DNA of 64,000 nucleotides from Micromonospora sp. M71_S20 (GTDB taxonomy: Bacteria; Actinomycetota; Actinomycetes; Mycobacteriales; Micromonosporaceae), in the NCBI RefSeq assembly GCF_003664255.1, contig NZ_RCCV01000001.1, positions 558,001 through 622,000 on the forward strand, given 5' to 3'. Positions 38,445 to 48,705 of the stretch are shown here, in pieces. A model generated the notes under the pieces. It was not told the DNA's origin. It worked only from the letters and a program-made list of their open reading frames with translations, and made no database searches. The number at the start of each line of letters is the position of its first letter. The stretch's first letter is position 1. The position numbers were made by a program, and so were the translations under genes.

Positions 38445-40010
38445 ATGGCTCTACGACTCGCCGACGGCACCGCCTGGTCCGACACCCTCGCCCGCGCGGT
38501 GGCCGCCGTGCCCGAGGCGTTCGGTTCCCCGGTCGACGGTGTCACCACGCTGCACAACCTCGTACGCGGCGACTGGCACGCCGTGGGCTCGCCCAGCCCC
38601 GTCCGCACCCCGGTGGACAACACCGTGCTGGTCAACCTGGCCCGCCTCGACGCGGAGTCCGCCCGCGCCGCGGTCGCGCACGCCGCCGCCGCGCACCGGG
38701 TCTGGGCCGACACCCCGCTCGCCGACCGCAAGGCCCGGGTCACCGACGCCCTGGACGCGCTCACCGCCCACCGCGACCTGCTCGCCCTGCTGCTGGTCTG
38801 GGAGATCGGCAAGCCGTGGCGGCTGGCCTGCGCCGACGTGGACCGGGCGCTCGACGGCGTCCGGTGGTACGTCGACGAGATCGACCGGATGCTCGCCGAC
38901 GGCCGGGAGCCGCTGCCGGGACCGGTCAGCAACATCGCGTCGTGGAACTACCCGATGAGCGTGCTCGTGCACGCCGAGCTGGTGCAGCTGCTCGCCGGCA
39001 ACGCGGTCATCGCGAAGACCCCGTCGCAGGGCGGGGCGGTCTGCCTCACCGTCGCGCACGCGCTGATGCGCCGGGCCGGGCTGCCCGCCACCCTGGTCTC
39101 CGGCGGCGGCGAGGAGCTGTCCGAGGTGCTGGTGCGGGCGCCGGAGATCGGCGCCGTCGCGTTCGTCGGCGGGCGCTCCAACGGCGGCAAGGTCGCCGCC
39201 GCGCTGCTCGACTCGGACAAGCGGCACTTCATCGAGCAGGAGGGCCTCAACGCGTGGGGCATCTGGGACTTCTCCCAGTGGGACCTGCTCGCCGGGCACC
39301 TGAAGAAGGGCTTCGAGTACGGCAAGCAGCGCTGCACCGCGTACCCGCGCTTCGTGGTCCAGCGGGACCTCGTCGACGAGTTCCTCGACATGTACCTGCC
39401 GGTGGTGCGCTCCGTCCGGTTCGGACACCCGCTCGCCGTCGGCGACGACTGGACCGCCGGTGACCCGCTGCCCGAGCTGGACTTCGGCCCGCTCATCAGC
39501 GCCGCCAAGGCCGACGAGCTGCGCCGCAAGGTCGACGAGGCGGTACGCGGCGGCGCCGTGCCGCTGCACCGGGGCAAGCTGCACGGCGCGCCGTTCCTCG
39601 ACGGGCAGGACACCTCCGCGTACGTGGCCCCGTCGGTGCTGCTGGCCCCGCCCGGCCGGTCCCGGCTGATGCACGCCGAGCCGTTCGGCCCGGTCGACAC
39701 CATCGTCGTGGTCGACACCACCGACGAGCTGCTGGCCGCGATGAACGCCTCGAACGGCGCGCTGGTCGCCTCGCTGGCCTGCGACGACGAGGAGCTGGCC
39801 GGCAAGCTCGCGGTTGACCTCCAGGCGTTCAAGGTGGGCATCAACAAGCCGCGCTCGCGGGGCGACCGCGACGAGCCGTTCGGTGGCCGGGGCGCGTCCT
39901 GGAAGGGCGCCTTCGTCGGCGGCGACCTGCTGGTGCAGGCGGTCACCCAGGGCGGCGACGGCCGGCTCTACGGCAACTTCCCCGACTACAGCAGCTACCC
40001 GACCACCTGA
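38445..40010 (+). CDS. aldehyde dehydrogenase-family protein
   Basis: A 521-residue member of the aldehyde dehydrogenase superfamily. VSNIASWNYPMSVLVHAEL (near 163) gives the cofactor-site Asn/Trp block. Glu266 in FIEQEGLNAWG is the likely general base, and Cys297 in YGKQRCTAYPRF the nucleophile. The usual GGKSP and GQxC sequences are replaced by these variants, so it belongs to a divergent branch whose substrate I cannot name. ATG 38445 has GAGGAG 5 nt upstream. It is divergent from the cellulase gene. Confidence 0.8.
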   Translation: MALRLADGTAWSDTLARAVAAVPEAFGSPVDGVTTLHNLVRGDWHAVGSPSPVRTPVDNTVLVNLARLDAESARAAVAHAAAAHRVWADTPLADRKARVTDALDALTAHRDLLALLLVWEIGKPWRLACADVDRALDGVRWYVDEIDRMLADGREPLPGPVSNIASWNYPMSVLVHAELVQLLAGNAVIAKTPSQGGAVCLTVAHALMRRAGLPATLVSGGGEELSEVLVRAPEIGAVAFVGGRSNGGKVAAALLDSDKRHFIEQEGLNAWGIWDFSQWDLLAGHLKKGFEYGKQRCTAYPRFVVQRDLVDEFLDMYLPVVRSVRFGHPLAVGDDWTAGDPLPELDFGPLISAAKADELRRKVDEAVRGGAVPLHRGKLHGAPFLDGQDTSAYVAPSVLLAPPGRSRLMHAEPFGPVDTIVVVDTTDELLAAMNASNGALVASLACDDEELAGKLAVDLQAFKVGINKPRSRGDRDEPFGGRGASWKGAFVGGDLLVQAVTQGGDGRLYGNFPDYSSYPTT

Positions 40011-40080
40011 GACGTGAGGCGGGGCCCCTGTGCACGCCGCAGTGGGCCCCGCCGACACCAGGGCCACGTACCGTCGAGTG

Positions 40081-40476
40081 ATGTCGATCATCGCGCAACT
40101 CTCACTGGGAGAGTCCGACCCGCAGCGGGCGGCGGCCTTCTGGTCAGCCGCGCTGGGCTACCACCGCCGCCCGCCCCGGTACGCCGGCGATGACTGGATC
40201 GTGCTGGAGCCGCCGCCCGGTGTGCCGGGCACGGCCATCGCCATGGACGTCAGCGAGAGCCCGGCCGAGGAGTTCCCCCGGATCCACCTGGACATCGACG
40301 CTGGCGACCGGGACCTCGACGAGGAGGCGGCGCGGCTCGTGGCGCTGGGCGCGCGCCCGGTCGACTGGCGGCACTACCCGACCGACCCGCACCCGGCCGA
40401 GCCGCCGTACGTGGTGCTCGCCGACCCGGAGGGCAACCGATTCTGCGTGCAGGGGACGCGAGCACCCGCGACGTGA
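40081..40476 (+). CDS. VOC-family (glyoxalase-like) protein
   Basis: A 131-residue single VOC-domain protein: IAQLSLGESDPQRAAAFWSA, IHLDIDAGDRDLDEEAARLV, VVLADPEGNRFCVQG. These are the usual beta-alpha-beta-beta-beta repeats of glyoxalase or bleomycin-resistance-like proteins; the substrate is unknown. TACCGT at 40069-40074 sits 6 nt before ATG 40081, a leaderless-type start. Confidence 0.85.
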   Translation: MSIIAQLSLGESDPQRAAAFWSAALGYHRRPPRYAGDDWIVLEPPPGVPGTAIAMDVSESPAEEFPRIHLDIDAGDRDLDEEAARLVALGARPVDWRHYPTDPHPAEPPYVVLADPEGNRFCVQGTRAPAT

Positions 40477-40497
40477 CGCCTCCTCGCGTCCGCCGCG

Positions 40498-41559
40498 TCA
40501 GCAGGGGCCCCGTCCGTTGACCGAGGGCACGCCCACGGTGAGCGGGACGGTGAGGGTGACCAGCGCGCCGTCCCGCTCGGTCGGGGTGCGCCGACCGAGC
40601 CGCCGCACGGTACGCAGCATCGGGGCGTTCTCCGCGTGGACGTGCAGCACCAGGGCCGCGTAGCCGGCCTGCTCGGCGTGCCGGACCAGCCGGCGCAGCA
40701 GGGCCGAGCCGAGGCCCCGGCGCTGCCAGTCGTCGCGCACCAGCAGCGCCACCTCGGCCTCGTCGCCCTCGGCGAGCAGGTTCGCCATCGCCACCACCGG
40801 CTCCGTCGCCCCGGCGTCGCCGGCCGTGGCGAGCAGGGTCACGCCCCGGGCCGGCTCCAGCAGCCGGCGCAGCCGGGCCGGCGGGGGAACCGCCGCACCG
40901 CCCAGGTAGCGGCGGTACCGGCTGCGCGCCGAGCAGCCCTCGTGCAGCTCGACCACGCCGAGCAGGTCGTCTACGGTCGCGGGCCGTACGGCCGCCTCGG
41001 CGCCGTCGGGCAGCACCAGGGTGACCTGCTCGGCGGCCCGGCGCGCGACGGCGGCCGACAGCTCGACCAGGGCCTGGGCCCGGGCGTACTCAGCCGGGGT
41101 GAAGCCCGGCACGGCGCGGCGCAGCGCGTACGACCCGCCGGCCGGGTCGTCCAGCAGCATGGTGGTGTCGGCGAGCCCGCCGCCGGGCCCCGCCGACGCC
41201 GGTCGCCAGGTCACCGCGTCGGCGCCGAGCAGGGCGCGCAGCGCCTCCCCGGTCGCGTCCGGGTCCCGCACCAGCCGGGTGGCCAGGCCGAGGGCCCGGG
41301 TCGGCTGGTCGGCGAGGCCGCGCGCCTCGCTGCGCGCCACCCAGCAGTCCCGGGCCCGCCCCCGCCGCACGGCGGCGACGAGGCCGGCCTCGTCGAGCGT
41401 GTCCGGTGCGTCGACCAGGAAGTCGTCGACGGCACCCCGCTCGGTGGTGTGCACCTGCACGGCGAGGATGTTGACCCCCCGCAAGGCCAGGCTCGCCGTC
41501 AGCACCGACAGGTAGCCCGGCCGGTCGTCCACGGTCGCCCGGATCCGCCACAGCGTCAT
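40498..41559 (-). CDS. ACT-domain GNAT acetyltransferase
   Basis: A 353-residue fusion. An N-terminal ACT-type domain (about 3-75, RATVDDRPGYLSVLTASLAL) is followed by a linker. The C-terminal GNAT domain (about 180-330) has the CoA motif LLVRDDWQRRGLGSALLRRL. ACT domains bind amino acids, so acetyl transfer is probably controlled by an amino acid; the target is unknown. It is followed at 125 nt upstream by a related ACT protein on the same strand, and the two probably share a transcript. Confidence 0.82.
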   Translation of the reverse strand: MTLWRIRATVDDRPGYLSVLTASLALRGVNILAVQVHTTERGAVDDFLVDAPDTLDEAGLVAAVRRGRARDCWVARSEARGLADQPTRALGLATRLVRDPDATGEALRALLGADAVTWRPASAGPGGGLADTTMLLDDPAGGSYALRRAVPGFTPAEYARAQALVELSAAVARRAAEQVTLVLPDGAEAAVRPATVDDLLGVVELHEGCSARSRYRRYLGGAAVPPPARLRRLLEPARGVTLLATAGDAGATEPVVAMANLLAEGDEAEVALLVRDDWQRRGLGSALLRRLVRHAEQAGYAALVLHVHAENAPMLRTVRRLGRRTPTERDGALVTLTVPLTVGVPSVNGRGPC

Positions 41560-41683
41560 GGTTTCGCTCCCTTCCCCGGTACGAGGCTCGCCGGTCGCTG
41601 TTGCGGGCCGGTTGCCCCGGGGTGACGGCTCCGGTTCGGCGGCGCGACCTGCGCCACAGCGACCACCGCCCGGCCGACCCGGC

Positions 41684-42388
41684 TCAGGGGTTCGCGGCCA
41701 CCGGCGGGGCCCCGACCAGGTCGAGCCGGTCGCCGAGGATCACCGCGGCGGCCCGGACGAGCTGCGCCAGCCGGTCCACCTCCGTGACGTGGAACGCCGC
41801 CGCGGCCGGCGCCCCGGCGCACTCCCGGGCCACCACCAGCACCAGGCCGGCCCGGCCGAACGGCGCGACCGCGAAGTGCGCGCCGCCGGGCGTGCTGAGC
41901 GCCCGGGCCCGCAGCGGGGTCACCTCCGGCAGCGGCGGCGGTACGGGCGCGCGCCAACTCGCGAACCCGACGGTCGCCTCCCCGGCGGCGCCGGTCCGGG
42001 CGGCCCAGTCCACCGGCACCACCGCGGCGACCGCCCAGTCGGCGGCCAGCAGCCCGGGAACGGCGTCGACCAGGGTCGCCACCCCGTCGACCGGGTTGGC
42101 CGCGACCTGGGCCAGCAACTCGGCGTCCTGCCCGGAGGTGGTGGGCGCGCCGATCGCCCGCCACACCCCGTCCACCCGGACGCCGGGGATCGCCGCCAGC
42201 CCGGCGAGCAGCCGCTCGACCCGCGCCGCGCCCGGCCAGACCACGGTGAAGTCGTCCACCGCCCGCCCGCCGAGCCGCTCCAGGACGACCACCTGGACGA
42301 TGTCCGCACCGGACACGCCCATGGTGCGCGCCACCTGACCGAGCGTGCCCGGACGGTCCGGCAGGGTGACCCGAACTCGCAGCAACAT
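41684..42388 (-). CDS. ACT-domain protein
   Basis: A 234-residue protein. An N-terminal ACT domain (LRVRVTLPDRPGTLGQVART at residues 3-22, then SGADIVQVVVLERLGGRAVD) is followed by about 150 residues with no motif I recognise. Its ACT region parallels the fusion protein encoded next. ATG 42388 has GGAGGG 8 nt upstream. It is likely an amino-acid sensor with a partner function. Confidence 0.75.
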   Translation of the reverse strand: MLLRVRVTLPDRPGTLGQVARTMGVSGADIVQVVVLERLGGRAVDDFTVVWPGAARVERLLAGLAAIPGVRVDGVWRAIGAPTTSGQDAELLAQVAANPVDGVATLVDAVPGLLAADWAVAAVVPVDWAARTGAAGEATVGFASWRAPVPPPLPEVTPLRARALSTPGGAHFAVAPFGRAGLVLVVARECAGAPAAAAFHVTEVDRLAQLVRAAAVILGDRLDLVGAPPVAANP

Positions 42389-42505
42389 GTCTGAAACCCT
42401 CCGCTCGGCGGGCCGGCGCCGCTGGCCGGCAGGCTGGGCCCCAGCCTGGTCGGTGGCCGTTTCGCCCCTGTTGCCGTGGCATGTCCCGAGGGTCAAATCC
42501 CGACC

Positions 42506-42534
42506 TTGACAACATGGCGGAGCTGCCATCAACT
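42506..42534 (+). promoter_or_regulatory. promoter of the phosphotransferase/acyl-CoA dehydrogenase operon
   Basis: A perfect -35 TTGACA (42506-42511), a 17-nt spacer and -10 TCAACT (42529-42534) lie 6 nt before ATG 42541. This fits a leaderless transcript. It also argues against the in-frame upstream ATG at 42514, which would lie inside the promoter. Confidence 0.65.
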
Positions 42535-42540
42535 AATCGG

Positions 42541-43629
42541 ATGACCGAGCCGGCCGTCGACGCGCACGGGCCGGGCAGCGCGACTGCCCCCGCCGCCGCC
42601 CCCCGCGGGCTGGATCTCGACCGGCTCGCCGGTTACCTGGCCCGGCACCGGCCCGAGCTGGCCGACGGCCCGCTGCGCGCCCGGCTGATCGCCGGCGGCA
42701 AGTCCAACCTGACCTACCTGCTGGCTGTCGGGGAGCGGGAGGTGGTGCTGCGCCGCCCGCCGCTCGGGCACGTGCTGGCCACCGCGCACGACATGGCCCG
42801 GGAGTACCGGGTGATCTCCGCGCTGGCGCCGACCGACGTGCCGGTGCCCGCCGCGCTGCTGCTCTGCGAGGACGCCGAGGTGATCGGCGCACCCTTCTAC
42901 CTGATGGAACGGGTGCGCGGCGAGGTGTTCCGCACCCGCGCCCAGACCGACCCGCTCACCGCCGACCAGCGTCGGGAGCTGGCGCTCGCGATGATGGACA
43001 CCCTCGCCGCCCTGCACGCGGTCGAGCCCGCCTCGGTCGGGCTGGGCGACTTCGGCCGGCCGGAGGGCTACCTCGCGCGGCAGGTCCGCCGCTGGGCCGG
43101 CCAGCTCGACCGGTCCCGCAGCAGGCCGCTGCCCGGCATCGAGGAGCTGCGGGACCTGCTCGCCGGCACCGTGCCGGAGGGCGCCAACGCCGGCCGGATC
43201 GTGCACGGCGACTACCGGCTGGACAACCTGCTCGCCACCGTCGACCCGGTGGCCGTACGGGCCGTGCTCGACTGGGAGATGGCCACCCTCGGCGACCCGC
43301 TGGCCGACCTCGGGCTGCTGCTGACCTACTGGGACGTGCTCGGCGGCAGCGAGTCGGCCGCCGACAACCCGGTCGCCGACGGGCTCGGCCCGCGCGCCGG
43401 GTTCCCCACCGGGACGGAGCTGATCGCCCGGTACGCCGGGCGCGGCGACGTCGACGTCGGGCCGCTGCACTGGCACGTCGCGCTCGGCTGCTTCAAGCTC
43501 GCGGTGATCTGCGAGGGCATCCACTACCGGCACACTCTCGGGCAGACGCTCGGCGAGGGCTTCGACCGGATCGGCGACATGGTGGCACCGCTGGTCGAAC
43601 ACGGGCTGACCGCCGCCAGGGAGCGTTGA
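42541..43629 (+). CDS. APH-type phosphotransferase (ACAD10/11 or LvaA-like kinase)
   Basis: A 362-residue small-molecule kinase. [25 protein letters not shown] (parts quoted: [12 protein letters not shown] near 55) is the N-lobe, [10 protein letters not shown] (near 221) the catalytic loop, and [16 protein letters not shown] the metal-binding DxD-like block. This branch pairs with acyl-CoA dehydrogenases. In Pseudomonas LvaA and mammalian ACAD10/11, the kinase phosphorylates 4-hydroxyacyl-CoA so that the phosphate can be eliminated. Here the acyl-CoA dehydrogenase follows with a TGATG overlap. The substrate is inferred. Confidence 0.88.
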   Translation: MTEPAVDAHGPGSATAPAAAPRGLDLDRLAGYLARHRPELADGPLRARLIAGGKSNLTYLLAVGEREVVLRRPPLGHVLATAHDMAREYRVISALAPTDVPVPAALLLCEDAEVIGAPFYLMERVRGEVFRTRAQTDPLTADQRRELALAMMDTLAALHAVEPASVGLGDFGRPEGYLARQVRRWAGQLDRSRSRPLPGIEELRDLLAGTVPEGANAGRIVHGDYRLDNLLATVDPVAVRAVLDWEMATLGDPLADLGLLLTYWDVLGGSESAADNPVADGLGPRAGFPTGTELIARYAGRGDVDVGPLHWHVALGCFKLAVICEGIHYRHTLGQTLGEGFDRIGDMVAPLVEHGLTAARER

Positions 43630-44843
43630 TGGACTTCGCCTACGACACCCGCACCGAGCAGCTGCGGGCCGAGCTGACCGCGTTCCTGGACGAGCACGTG
43701 TACCCGGCCGAGCCGGTGCACGCCGCGCAGGTGGCCGCCGCCGGCGACCCCTGGGCCCGGCCCCCGGTGATGGCCGAGCTGAAGGCCGAGGCGCGCAAGC
43801 GCGGCCTGTGGAACCTCTTCCTGCCCGACCCGCGCCACGGCGCCGGCCTGACCAACCTCCAGTACGCCCCACTGGCCGAGCTGACCGGGCGCAGCCCGCA
43901 CCTGGCCCCGGAGGCGCTCAACTGCGCCGCGCCCGACACGGGCAACATGGAGCTGCTCGCCGAGTTCGGCTCGCCGCAGCAGCAGGAGCGCTGGCTGCGG
44001 CCGCTGCTGGAGGGCGAGATCCGCTCCGCGTTCTGCATGACCGAGCCGGAGGTGGCGTCCTCGGACGCGACCAACATCGCGACCCGGATCACCCGCGACG
44101 GCGACCACTACGTGGTCAACGGGCGTAAGTGGTGGTCGTCGGGGGCGATGGACCCGCGCTGCGAGATCTTCATCGTGATGGGCAAGACCGACCCGGAGGC
44201 CGACCGGCACCGCCAGCAGAGCATGATCCTGGTGCCCCGGGACACCCCCGGCATCGCCGTGCGGCGGGGCATGACGGTGTTCGGCTACAGCGACGCCTCG
44301 CACGGCGGCCACGCCGAGATCGACTTCACCGACGTCCGCGTACCGGCGGAGAACCTGGTCGGGGCGGAGGGCACCGGCTTCGCGATCGCCCAGGCCCGGC
44401 TCGGCCCCGGCCGGATCCACCACTGCATGCGGCTGATCGGCATGGCGGAGCGGGCCCTGGAGCTGCTCTGCCGGCGGGCGCTCGAGCGGGTCGCGTTCGG
44501 CCGGCCGCTCGCCGAGCAGGGCGTGGTGCGCGAGTGGATCGCCGAGTCCCGGGTGCGCATCGAGCAGGCCCGACTGCTGGTGCTCAAGACCGCCTGGCTG
44601 ATGGACACGGTCGGCAACAAGGGCGCGCACTCCGAGATCCAGGCCATCAAGATCGCCACGCCCGCCATGGCCGAGTGGGTCATCGACAAGGCCATCCAGG
44701 CGTACGGCGGCGCCGGCGTCAGCCAGGACACCCCGCTCGCCGCCCTCTGGGCCCAGTCGCGGACGCTGCGCCTGGCGGACGGCCCCGACGAGGTCCACCG
44801 TTCCTCGCTCGCCAAGCGCGAACTGCGCCGCTGGTCGGACTGA
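43629..44843 (+). CDS. acyl-CoA dehydrogenase (ACAD10/11 or LvaC-like)
   Basis: A 404-residue flavoprotein with the three acyl-CoA dehydrogenase regions. [16 protein letters not shown] binds FAD and substrate (near 138), [14 protein letters not shown] follows, and [16 protein letters not shown] with [10 protein letters not shown] closes the C-terminal helical bundle. The DGPDEVH ending is typical of the ACAD10/11 branch. The start ATG overlaps the kinase stop (TGATG), so the two proteins are made together. It probably acts on phosphorylated 4-hydroxyacyl-CoA or a related acyl-CoA. Confidence 0.92.
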   Translation: MDFAYDTRTEQLRAELTAFLDEHVYPAEPVHAAQVAAAGDPWARPPVMAELKAEARKRGLWNLFLPDPRHGAGLTNLQYAPLAELTGRSPHLAPEALNCAAPDTGNMELLAEFGSPQQQERWLRPLLEGEIRSAFCMTEPEVASSDATNIATRITRDGDHYVVNGRKWWSSGAMDPRCEIFIVMGKTDPEADRHRQQSMILVPRDTPGIAVRRGMTVFGYSDASHGGHAEIDFTDVRVPAENLVGAEGTGFAIAQARLGPGRIHHCMRLIGMAERALELLCRRALERVAFGRPLAEQGVVREWIAESRVRIEQARLLVLKTAWLMDTVGNKGAHSEIQAIKIATPAMAEWVIDKAIQAYGGAGVSQDTPLAALWAQSRTLRLADGPDEVHRSSLAKRELRRWSD

Positions 44844-45289
44844 CCACGGCACCCGGCCGGACCCGCCCCGCCACCCGCCGACCGGACCGCCCGCCCCCGC
44901 CGGGCTCCGCTCCGCCCGCGTCGATCATGCAGTTGTGGTGGGAATTTCCGGCTACTTCAGCCCTTTTGTCGAGCACCACAACTGCATGATCGACGGGCCG
45001 TGGGGCGGGGCTGCCGGCGAGCGCTGGCGGTGATGTCGTAGACGACTCACCTCGACAGGTCACACCGGCGGGATACCGCCCGGGGCTGAGGGTGCGGCGG
45101 GAGGCCGGTGGTGACCGGCGGTGGCCCGGGGCGGGGCGGCGGTGGCTCGGGGCCGGCGGCAAGGCCCCGGTCCGCGCCGGAGCGGAGGTCCGCGCCGGAG
45201 CGGAGGCCGGCTTGTCCAGCCGGAGGAGGCCACCGCTGCGGCGCGCCGCCGGCGCGGCCCGGAAGTCAGGCAGGCGCGGCGGCCCAGGA
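44844..45289. other. gene-free stretch with a dispersed hairpin
   Basis: No credible gene. It holds the hairpin repeat at 44921-44993. The rest is GC-rich sequence between the convergent ends of the acyl-CoA dehydrogenase and cebR genes. Confidence 0.6.
44921..44993. repeat. dispersed hairpin with GATCATGCAGTTGTG arms, copy 2
   Basis: TCGATCATGCAGTTGTGGTG (44921-44940) pairs perfectly with 44974-44993 across a 33-nt loop. The inner 15 nt of the arms match the hairpin at 272-340, while the loops do not. The loop is A/T-richer than its surroundings. Confidence 0.75.
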
Positions 45290-46336
45290 TCAGGCGGAGG
45301 CGCGTTCGATCAGCTGGGTGTCGAGCAGGATGTGGGGCGACGGCAGCTCGTCGCCGCGGATGCGGCTGACCAGCAGGCGGGCCATCTGCCGGCCCATCTC
45401 CTCCACCGGCTGGAAGACCGTGGTCAGCGGCGGCTCGGACTGCCGGGCGATCGGGGCGTCGTCGAAGCCGACCACCGCGACGTCCTCCGGCACCCGCCGG
45501 CCCGCCTCGCGCAGCGCGCGCAGCGCCCCGAACGCCATCAGGTCGGAGGCGACGAAGACGGCGTCGAGGTCGGGGCAGTCCTCCAGCAGCCGACGCATCC
45601 CGGCGGCCCCGCTGCCCTCGCTGAAGTCGCCGTACGCGATCAGGGCGGGGTCGACCCCGCCCCCGGCGGCCCGGACCGCCTCCTTGTAGCCGGTCAGCCG
45701 GCCCAGGCCGGCGCCCATGTCCTGGGGGCCGGCGATGGTGGCGATGCGCCGCCGCCCCCGGCCGGCCAGGTGTTCCACGGCCCGCCGGGCGCCGCCGACG
45801 TTGTCCACGTCGACGTAGTACGCCGGCTGCGCGCCGGGTTGCAGCATCCGGGCCGGGCGGCCGCCGAGCACGGTGGGCAGGCCGCGCTCCTCCAGCAGGG
45901 TGGGCAGCGGGTCGGAGTCGTGCAGCGACAGCAGCAGGACCCCGTCGACGTGCTGGTTGGTCAGGTGGTGCTCGACCCGCTCCCGCTCGATCGGCGACTG
46001 CACCATGGCCAGCCAGAGCTGCAACGGGGTCTCCAGCAGCCCCGAGCTGACGCCCCGGACGATGCCGGCGAAGAACGGCTCGGTGAAGACCCGGTCGCCG
46101 GATTCCGAGACCACCAGGGCGATCGAGTCGGTGCGCTGGGTCACCAGGGCACGGGCGGCCCGGTTCGGCACGTACCCCAGCTCGGCGATGGCCTGCTGCA
46201 CCGCGGCGCGCGCCTCGGGGCTCACCTGGGGTGAGCCGTTGACCACCCGGGAGACCGTCCCGCGACCGACGCCGGCGCGGGCGGCGACGGCGTCGAGGGT
46301 CGGGCGCCCGAGCGACCGGGTGCGCTGCGTTGTCAT
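45290..46336 (-). CDS. cebR: LacI-family repressor, CebR type
   Basis: A 348-residue LacI-family regulator. The HTH TLDAVAARAGVGRGTVSRVV and hinge GYVPNRAARALVTQ lead to a periplasmic-binding-like sensor domain. In Streptomyces, CebR represses cebEFG-bglC and cellulases through TGGGAGCGCTCCCA and is released by cellobiose. That box occurs three times here, at cebE (two) and at the GH9 cellulase. The gene lies downstream of bglC on the same strand, separated by a strong terminator, so it probably has its own weak promoter or relies on read-through. Confidence 0.92.
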   Translation of the reverse strand: MTTQRTRSLGRPTLDAVAARAGVGRGTVSRVVNGSPQVSPEARAAVQQAIAELGYVPNRAARALVTQRTDSIALVVSESGDRVFTEPFFAGIVRGVSSGLLETPLQLWLAMVQSPIERERVEHHLTNQHVDGVLLLSLHDSDPLPTLLEERGLPTVLGGRPARMLQPGAQPAYYVDVDNVGGARRAVEHLAGRGRRRIATIAGPQDMGAGLGRLTGYKEAVRAAGGGVDPALIAYGDFSEGSGAAGMRRLLEDCPDLDAVFVASDLMAFGALRALREAGRRVPEDVAVVGFDDAPIARQSEPPLTTVFQPVEEMGRQMARLLVSRIRGDELPSPHILLDTQLIERASA

Positions 46337-46360
46337 TGTCTGCTCCTCCGACGGCGGACC

Positions 46361-46398
46361 GGCCCCGGCGCCACCCCGTGTGGGGTGGCGCCGGGGCC
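46361..46398 (-). terminator. 17-bp stem terminator between bglC and cebR
   Basis: GGCCCCGGCGCCACCCC (46361-46377) pairs perfectly with 46382-46398 across a GTGT loop. It lies 24 nt past the bglC stop and ends the cebEFG-bglC transcript ahead of the repressor gene. Confidence 0.8.
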
Positions 46399-46421
46399 GC
46401 CCGTTGATGGCTGGCCCTGGC

Positions 46422-47855
46422 CTATTGTGCGGCCAGACCGTTGCGTCGGATCACCTCGGCGTACCACCTGGCGCTGGACTTGGGAATGCGGACCTGGCTG
46501 TCGTAGTCGACGTGGATCATCCCGAACCGCTTGGTGTAGCCCCAGGCCCACTCGAAATTATCCATCAGTGACCAGGCGAAGTACCCGCGCAGGGGCACCC
46601 CGGCCCCGATCGCCTCGTGCGCGGCGCGCAGGTGGGCGTCGAAGTACGCCAGCCGGTCGACGTCGTCGACCTGCCCGTCGACCACCTCGTCGACGAAGGC
46701 CGAGCCGTTCTCGGTGACGTAGAGCGGCAGGTCGGTGTACTCCTCGTGCACCCGGCGCAGCGTCTCCACCAGACCGGGGGCGTCGATCTCCCAGTTCATG
46801 TCGGTGACCGGGACGCCCCGGGTGACGAACCGGACGTCCTCGCTGCCCGGCCAGCACGACGGCGCCCGCCAGTACGGCTCCGGCTCGGCGCCGGGGACCG
46901 GCGCGGCGACCACGTGGCGGCTGTAGTAGTTGACGCCGACCACGTCCAGCGGGGTGGAGATGGTCGCCAGGTCGCCGTCGCGCACGTGCCCGAAGTCGGT
47001 GACCTTGGCGAGGTCGGCCATCAGGTCCGCCGGGTAGGACCCGCGCAGCAGCGGGTCCAGGAAGAAGCGGTTGGCCAGCCCGTCGATGCGCCGCGCGGCG
47101 TCGACGTCGGCGGGCGCGTCGCTGGCCGGGGTGACCGGGTAGAGGTTGACCGTCACCCCGACCTCGGCGGCCGGCCGCGCCGCGCGCAGCGCCTGCACCG
47201 CGAGGCCGTGGCCGAGCATCAGGTGGTGTCCGGCCCGTACGGCGTCCGCGCCGTCCGAGCGGCCCGGCGCGTGCACGCCGGAGCCGTAGCCGAGGAACGC
47301 CGAGCACCACGGCTCGTTGAGCGTGGTCCAGTAGCGCACCCGGTCGCCGAGCGCGTCGGCGACCAGCGTGGCGTAGTCGGCGAACCGCGCGGCGGTGTCC
47401 CGGGCCGGCCAGCCGCCGGCGTCCTCCAGCGGCTGCGGCAGGTCCCAGTGGTAGAGGGTGAGCCACGGCTCGATGCCGTGCGCCAGCAGCTCGTCGACGA
47501 GCCGCCGGTAGAAGTCGAGCCCCTCGGCGTTGGCGGGGCCGGTGCCGCCCGGCTGCACCCGCGGCCAGGAGACCGAGAACCGGTACGACTTCAGCCCCAG
47601 CTCGGCCATCAGCGCGACGTCGGAGCCCATCCGGTGGTAGTGGTCGCAGGCCACGTCGCCGGTGTGCCCCTCGACCACCCGGCCGGGGGTGTGACTGAAG
47701 GTGTCCCAGATCGACGGGGTCCGGCCGCCCTCGGCCGCCGCGCCCTCGATCTGGTACGCGGCGGTGGCCGCGCCCCAGAGGAAGCCGGGCGGGAAGGTCA
47801 GCGGCGGACGGTCGTCGACGACACCGACGGCGGGCGGGCTGGCGGGGTTGCTCAC
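46422..47855 (-). CDS. bglC: GH1 beta-glucosidase
   Basis: A 477-residue glycoside hydrolase family 1 enzyme that hydrolyses cellobiose and cello-oligosaccharides in the cytoplasm. [19 protein letters not shown] opens the barrel, TTLNEPW carries the acid/base Glu181, and VTENGSAF the nucleophile Glu382. No signal peptide is seen, as expected for intracellular use after import. GTG 47855 overlaps the cebG stop (GTGA), so it is translationally coupled to the permease gene. This is the same order as the Streptomyces cebEFG-bglC operon. Confidence 0.95.
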   Translation of the reverse strand: MSNPASPPAVGVVDDRPPLTFPPGFLWGAATAAYQIEGAAAEGGRTPSIWDTFSHTPGRVVEGHTGDVACDHYHRMGSDVALMAELGLKSYRFSVSWPRVQPGGTGPANAEGLDFYRRLVDELLAHGIEPWLTLYHWDLPQPLEDAGGWPARDTAARFADYATLVADALGDRVRYWTTLNEPWCSAFLGYGSGVHAPGRSDGADAVRAGHHLMLGHGLAVQALRAARPAAEVGVTVNLYPVTPASDAPADVDAARRIDGLANRFFLDPLLRGSYPADLMADLAKVTDFGHVRDGDLATISTPLDVVGVNYYSRHVVAAPVPGAEPEPYWRAPSCWPGSEDVRFVTRGVPVTDMNWEIDAPGLVETLRRVHEEYTDLPLYVTENGSAFVDEVVDGQVDDVDRLAYFDAHLRAAHEAIGAGVPLRGYFAWSLMDNFEWAWGYTKRFGMIHVDYDSQVRIPKSSARWYAEVIRRNGLAAQ

Positions 47856-48694
47856 GACTTGACGGCACCTTCCATGATGCCGCCCACGATCTGGCGGCCG
47901 AACACGATGAACACGATCACCAACGGTAGAGTGCCGACCGCCGTGGCGGCGAACACCTGCGAATAGTCGGTGTAGTAGGCGTACGACAGGAAGGCCAGCG
48001 AGACCTGGAGCGTCGGGTTCTCGGAGGTGAGCACCGCGTACGGCCACAGGAACGAGTTCCAGGTCTCCATGAAGGTCAGCAGGCCGAGCACGGCGGCGGC
48101 CGGCCGCAGCGCGGGCAGCACGATGTTCCAGTAGATGCGGAAGGTGCTCGCCCCGTCCACCCGGCCCGCCTCGATCAGCTCGTCGGAGATGGCCTGGGTG
48201 GCGTACTGCCGCATCATGAACACGCCGAACGCGCTGACCAGGAACGGCACGGTCACCGCGTAGAGGGTGTCGAACCAGTTGAGGTCCTGGATCATGCCCC
48301 AGAGCGGGATGAGGCCGAGCTGCGTCGGGATCATCATGGTGACGATGATCGTCAGCAGCAGGGCGTTGCGGCCCCGGAAGCGCAGCTTGGCGAAGGCGAA
48401 GCCGGCCAGCGAGCCGGTGATCACCACGGAGACCGTCACGATGCCGGAGACGATCACCGAGTTGAGCAGGCCGGTGAGGAAGTTCGCCGCGTCGTTGTCG
48501 AGCACGCGGCCGAAGTTGTCGCCGAACGACCCGGCCGGCGTGACCGGCGGCGGGACGTCGTTGATCGAGTCCAGGCTGCGGGTGGCGATGACCACCATGT
48601 AGTAGAACGGGTAGATCGAGAAGAGCGTCGCCAGGACGAGCGCGACGTAGGTCAGCGGGCTGGTGCGCCACAGGCGCCGGGATGCGGAGTTCAT
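47852..48694 (-). CDS. cebG: ABC sugar transporter permease CebG
   Basis: A 280-residue inner-membrane permease with six segments. The EAA loop is [20 protein letters not shown] (near 185), which contacts the shared ATPase; no ATPase gene is present here, and MsiK usually serves this role in actinobacteria. It forms a heterodimer with CebF. ATG 48694 lies 11 nt after the cebF stop. Confidence 0.93.
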   Translation of the reverse strand: MNSASRRLWRTSPLTYVALVLATLFSIYPFYYMVVIATRSLDSINDVPPPVTPAGSFGDNFGRVLDNDAANFLTGLLNSVIVSGIVTVSVVITGSLAGFAFAKLRFRGRNALLLTIIVTMMIPTQLGLIPLWGMIQDLNWFDTLYAVTVPFLVSAFGVFMMRQYATQAISDELIEAGRVDGASTFRIYWNIVLPALRPAAAVLGLLTFMETWNSFLWPYAVLTSENPTLQVSLAFLSYAYYTDYSQVFAATAVGTLPLVIVFIVFGRQIVGGIMEGAVKS

Positions 48695-48705
48695 CTGGGC
48701 GGTCC

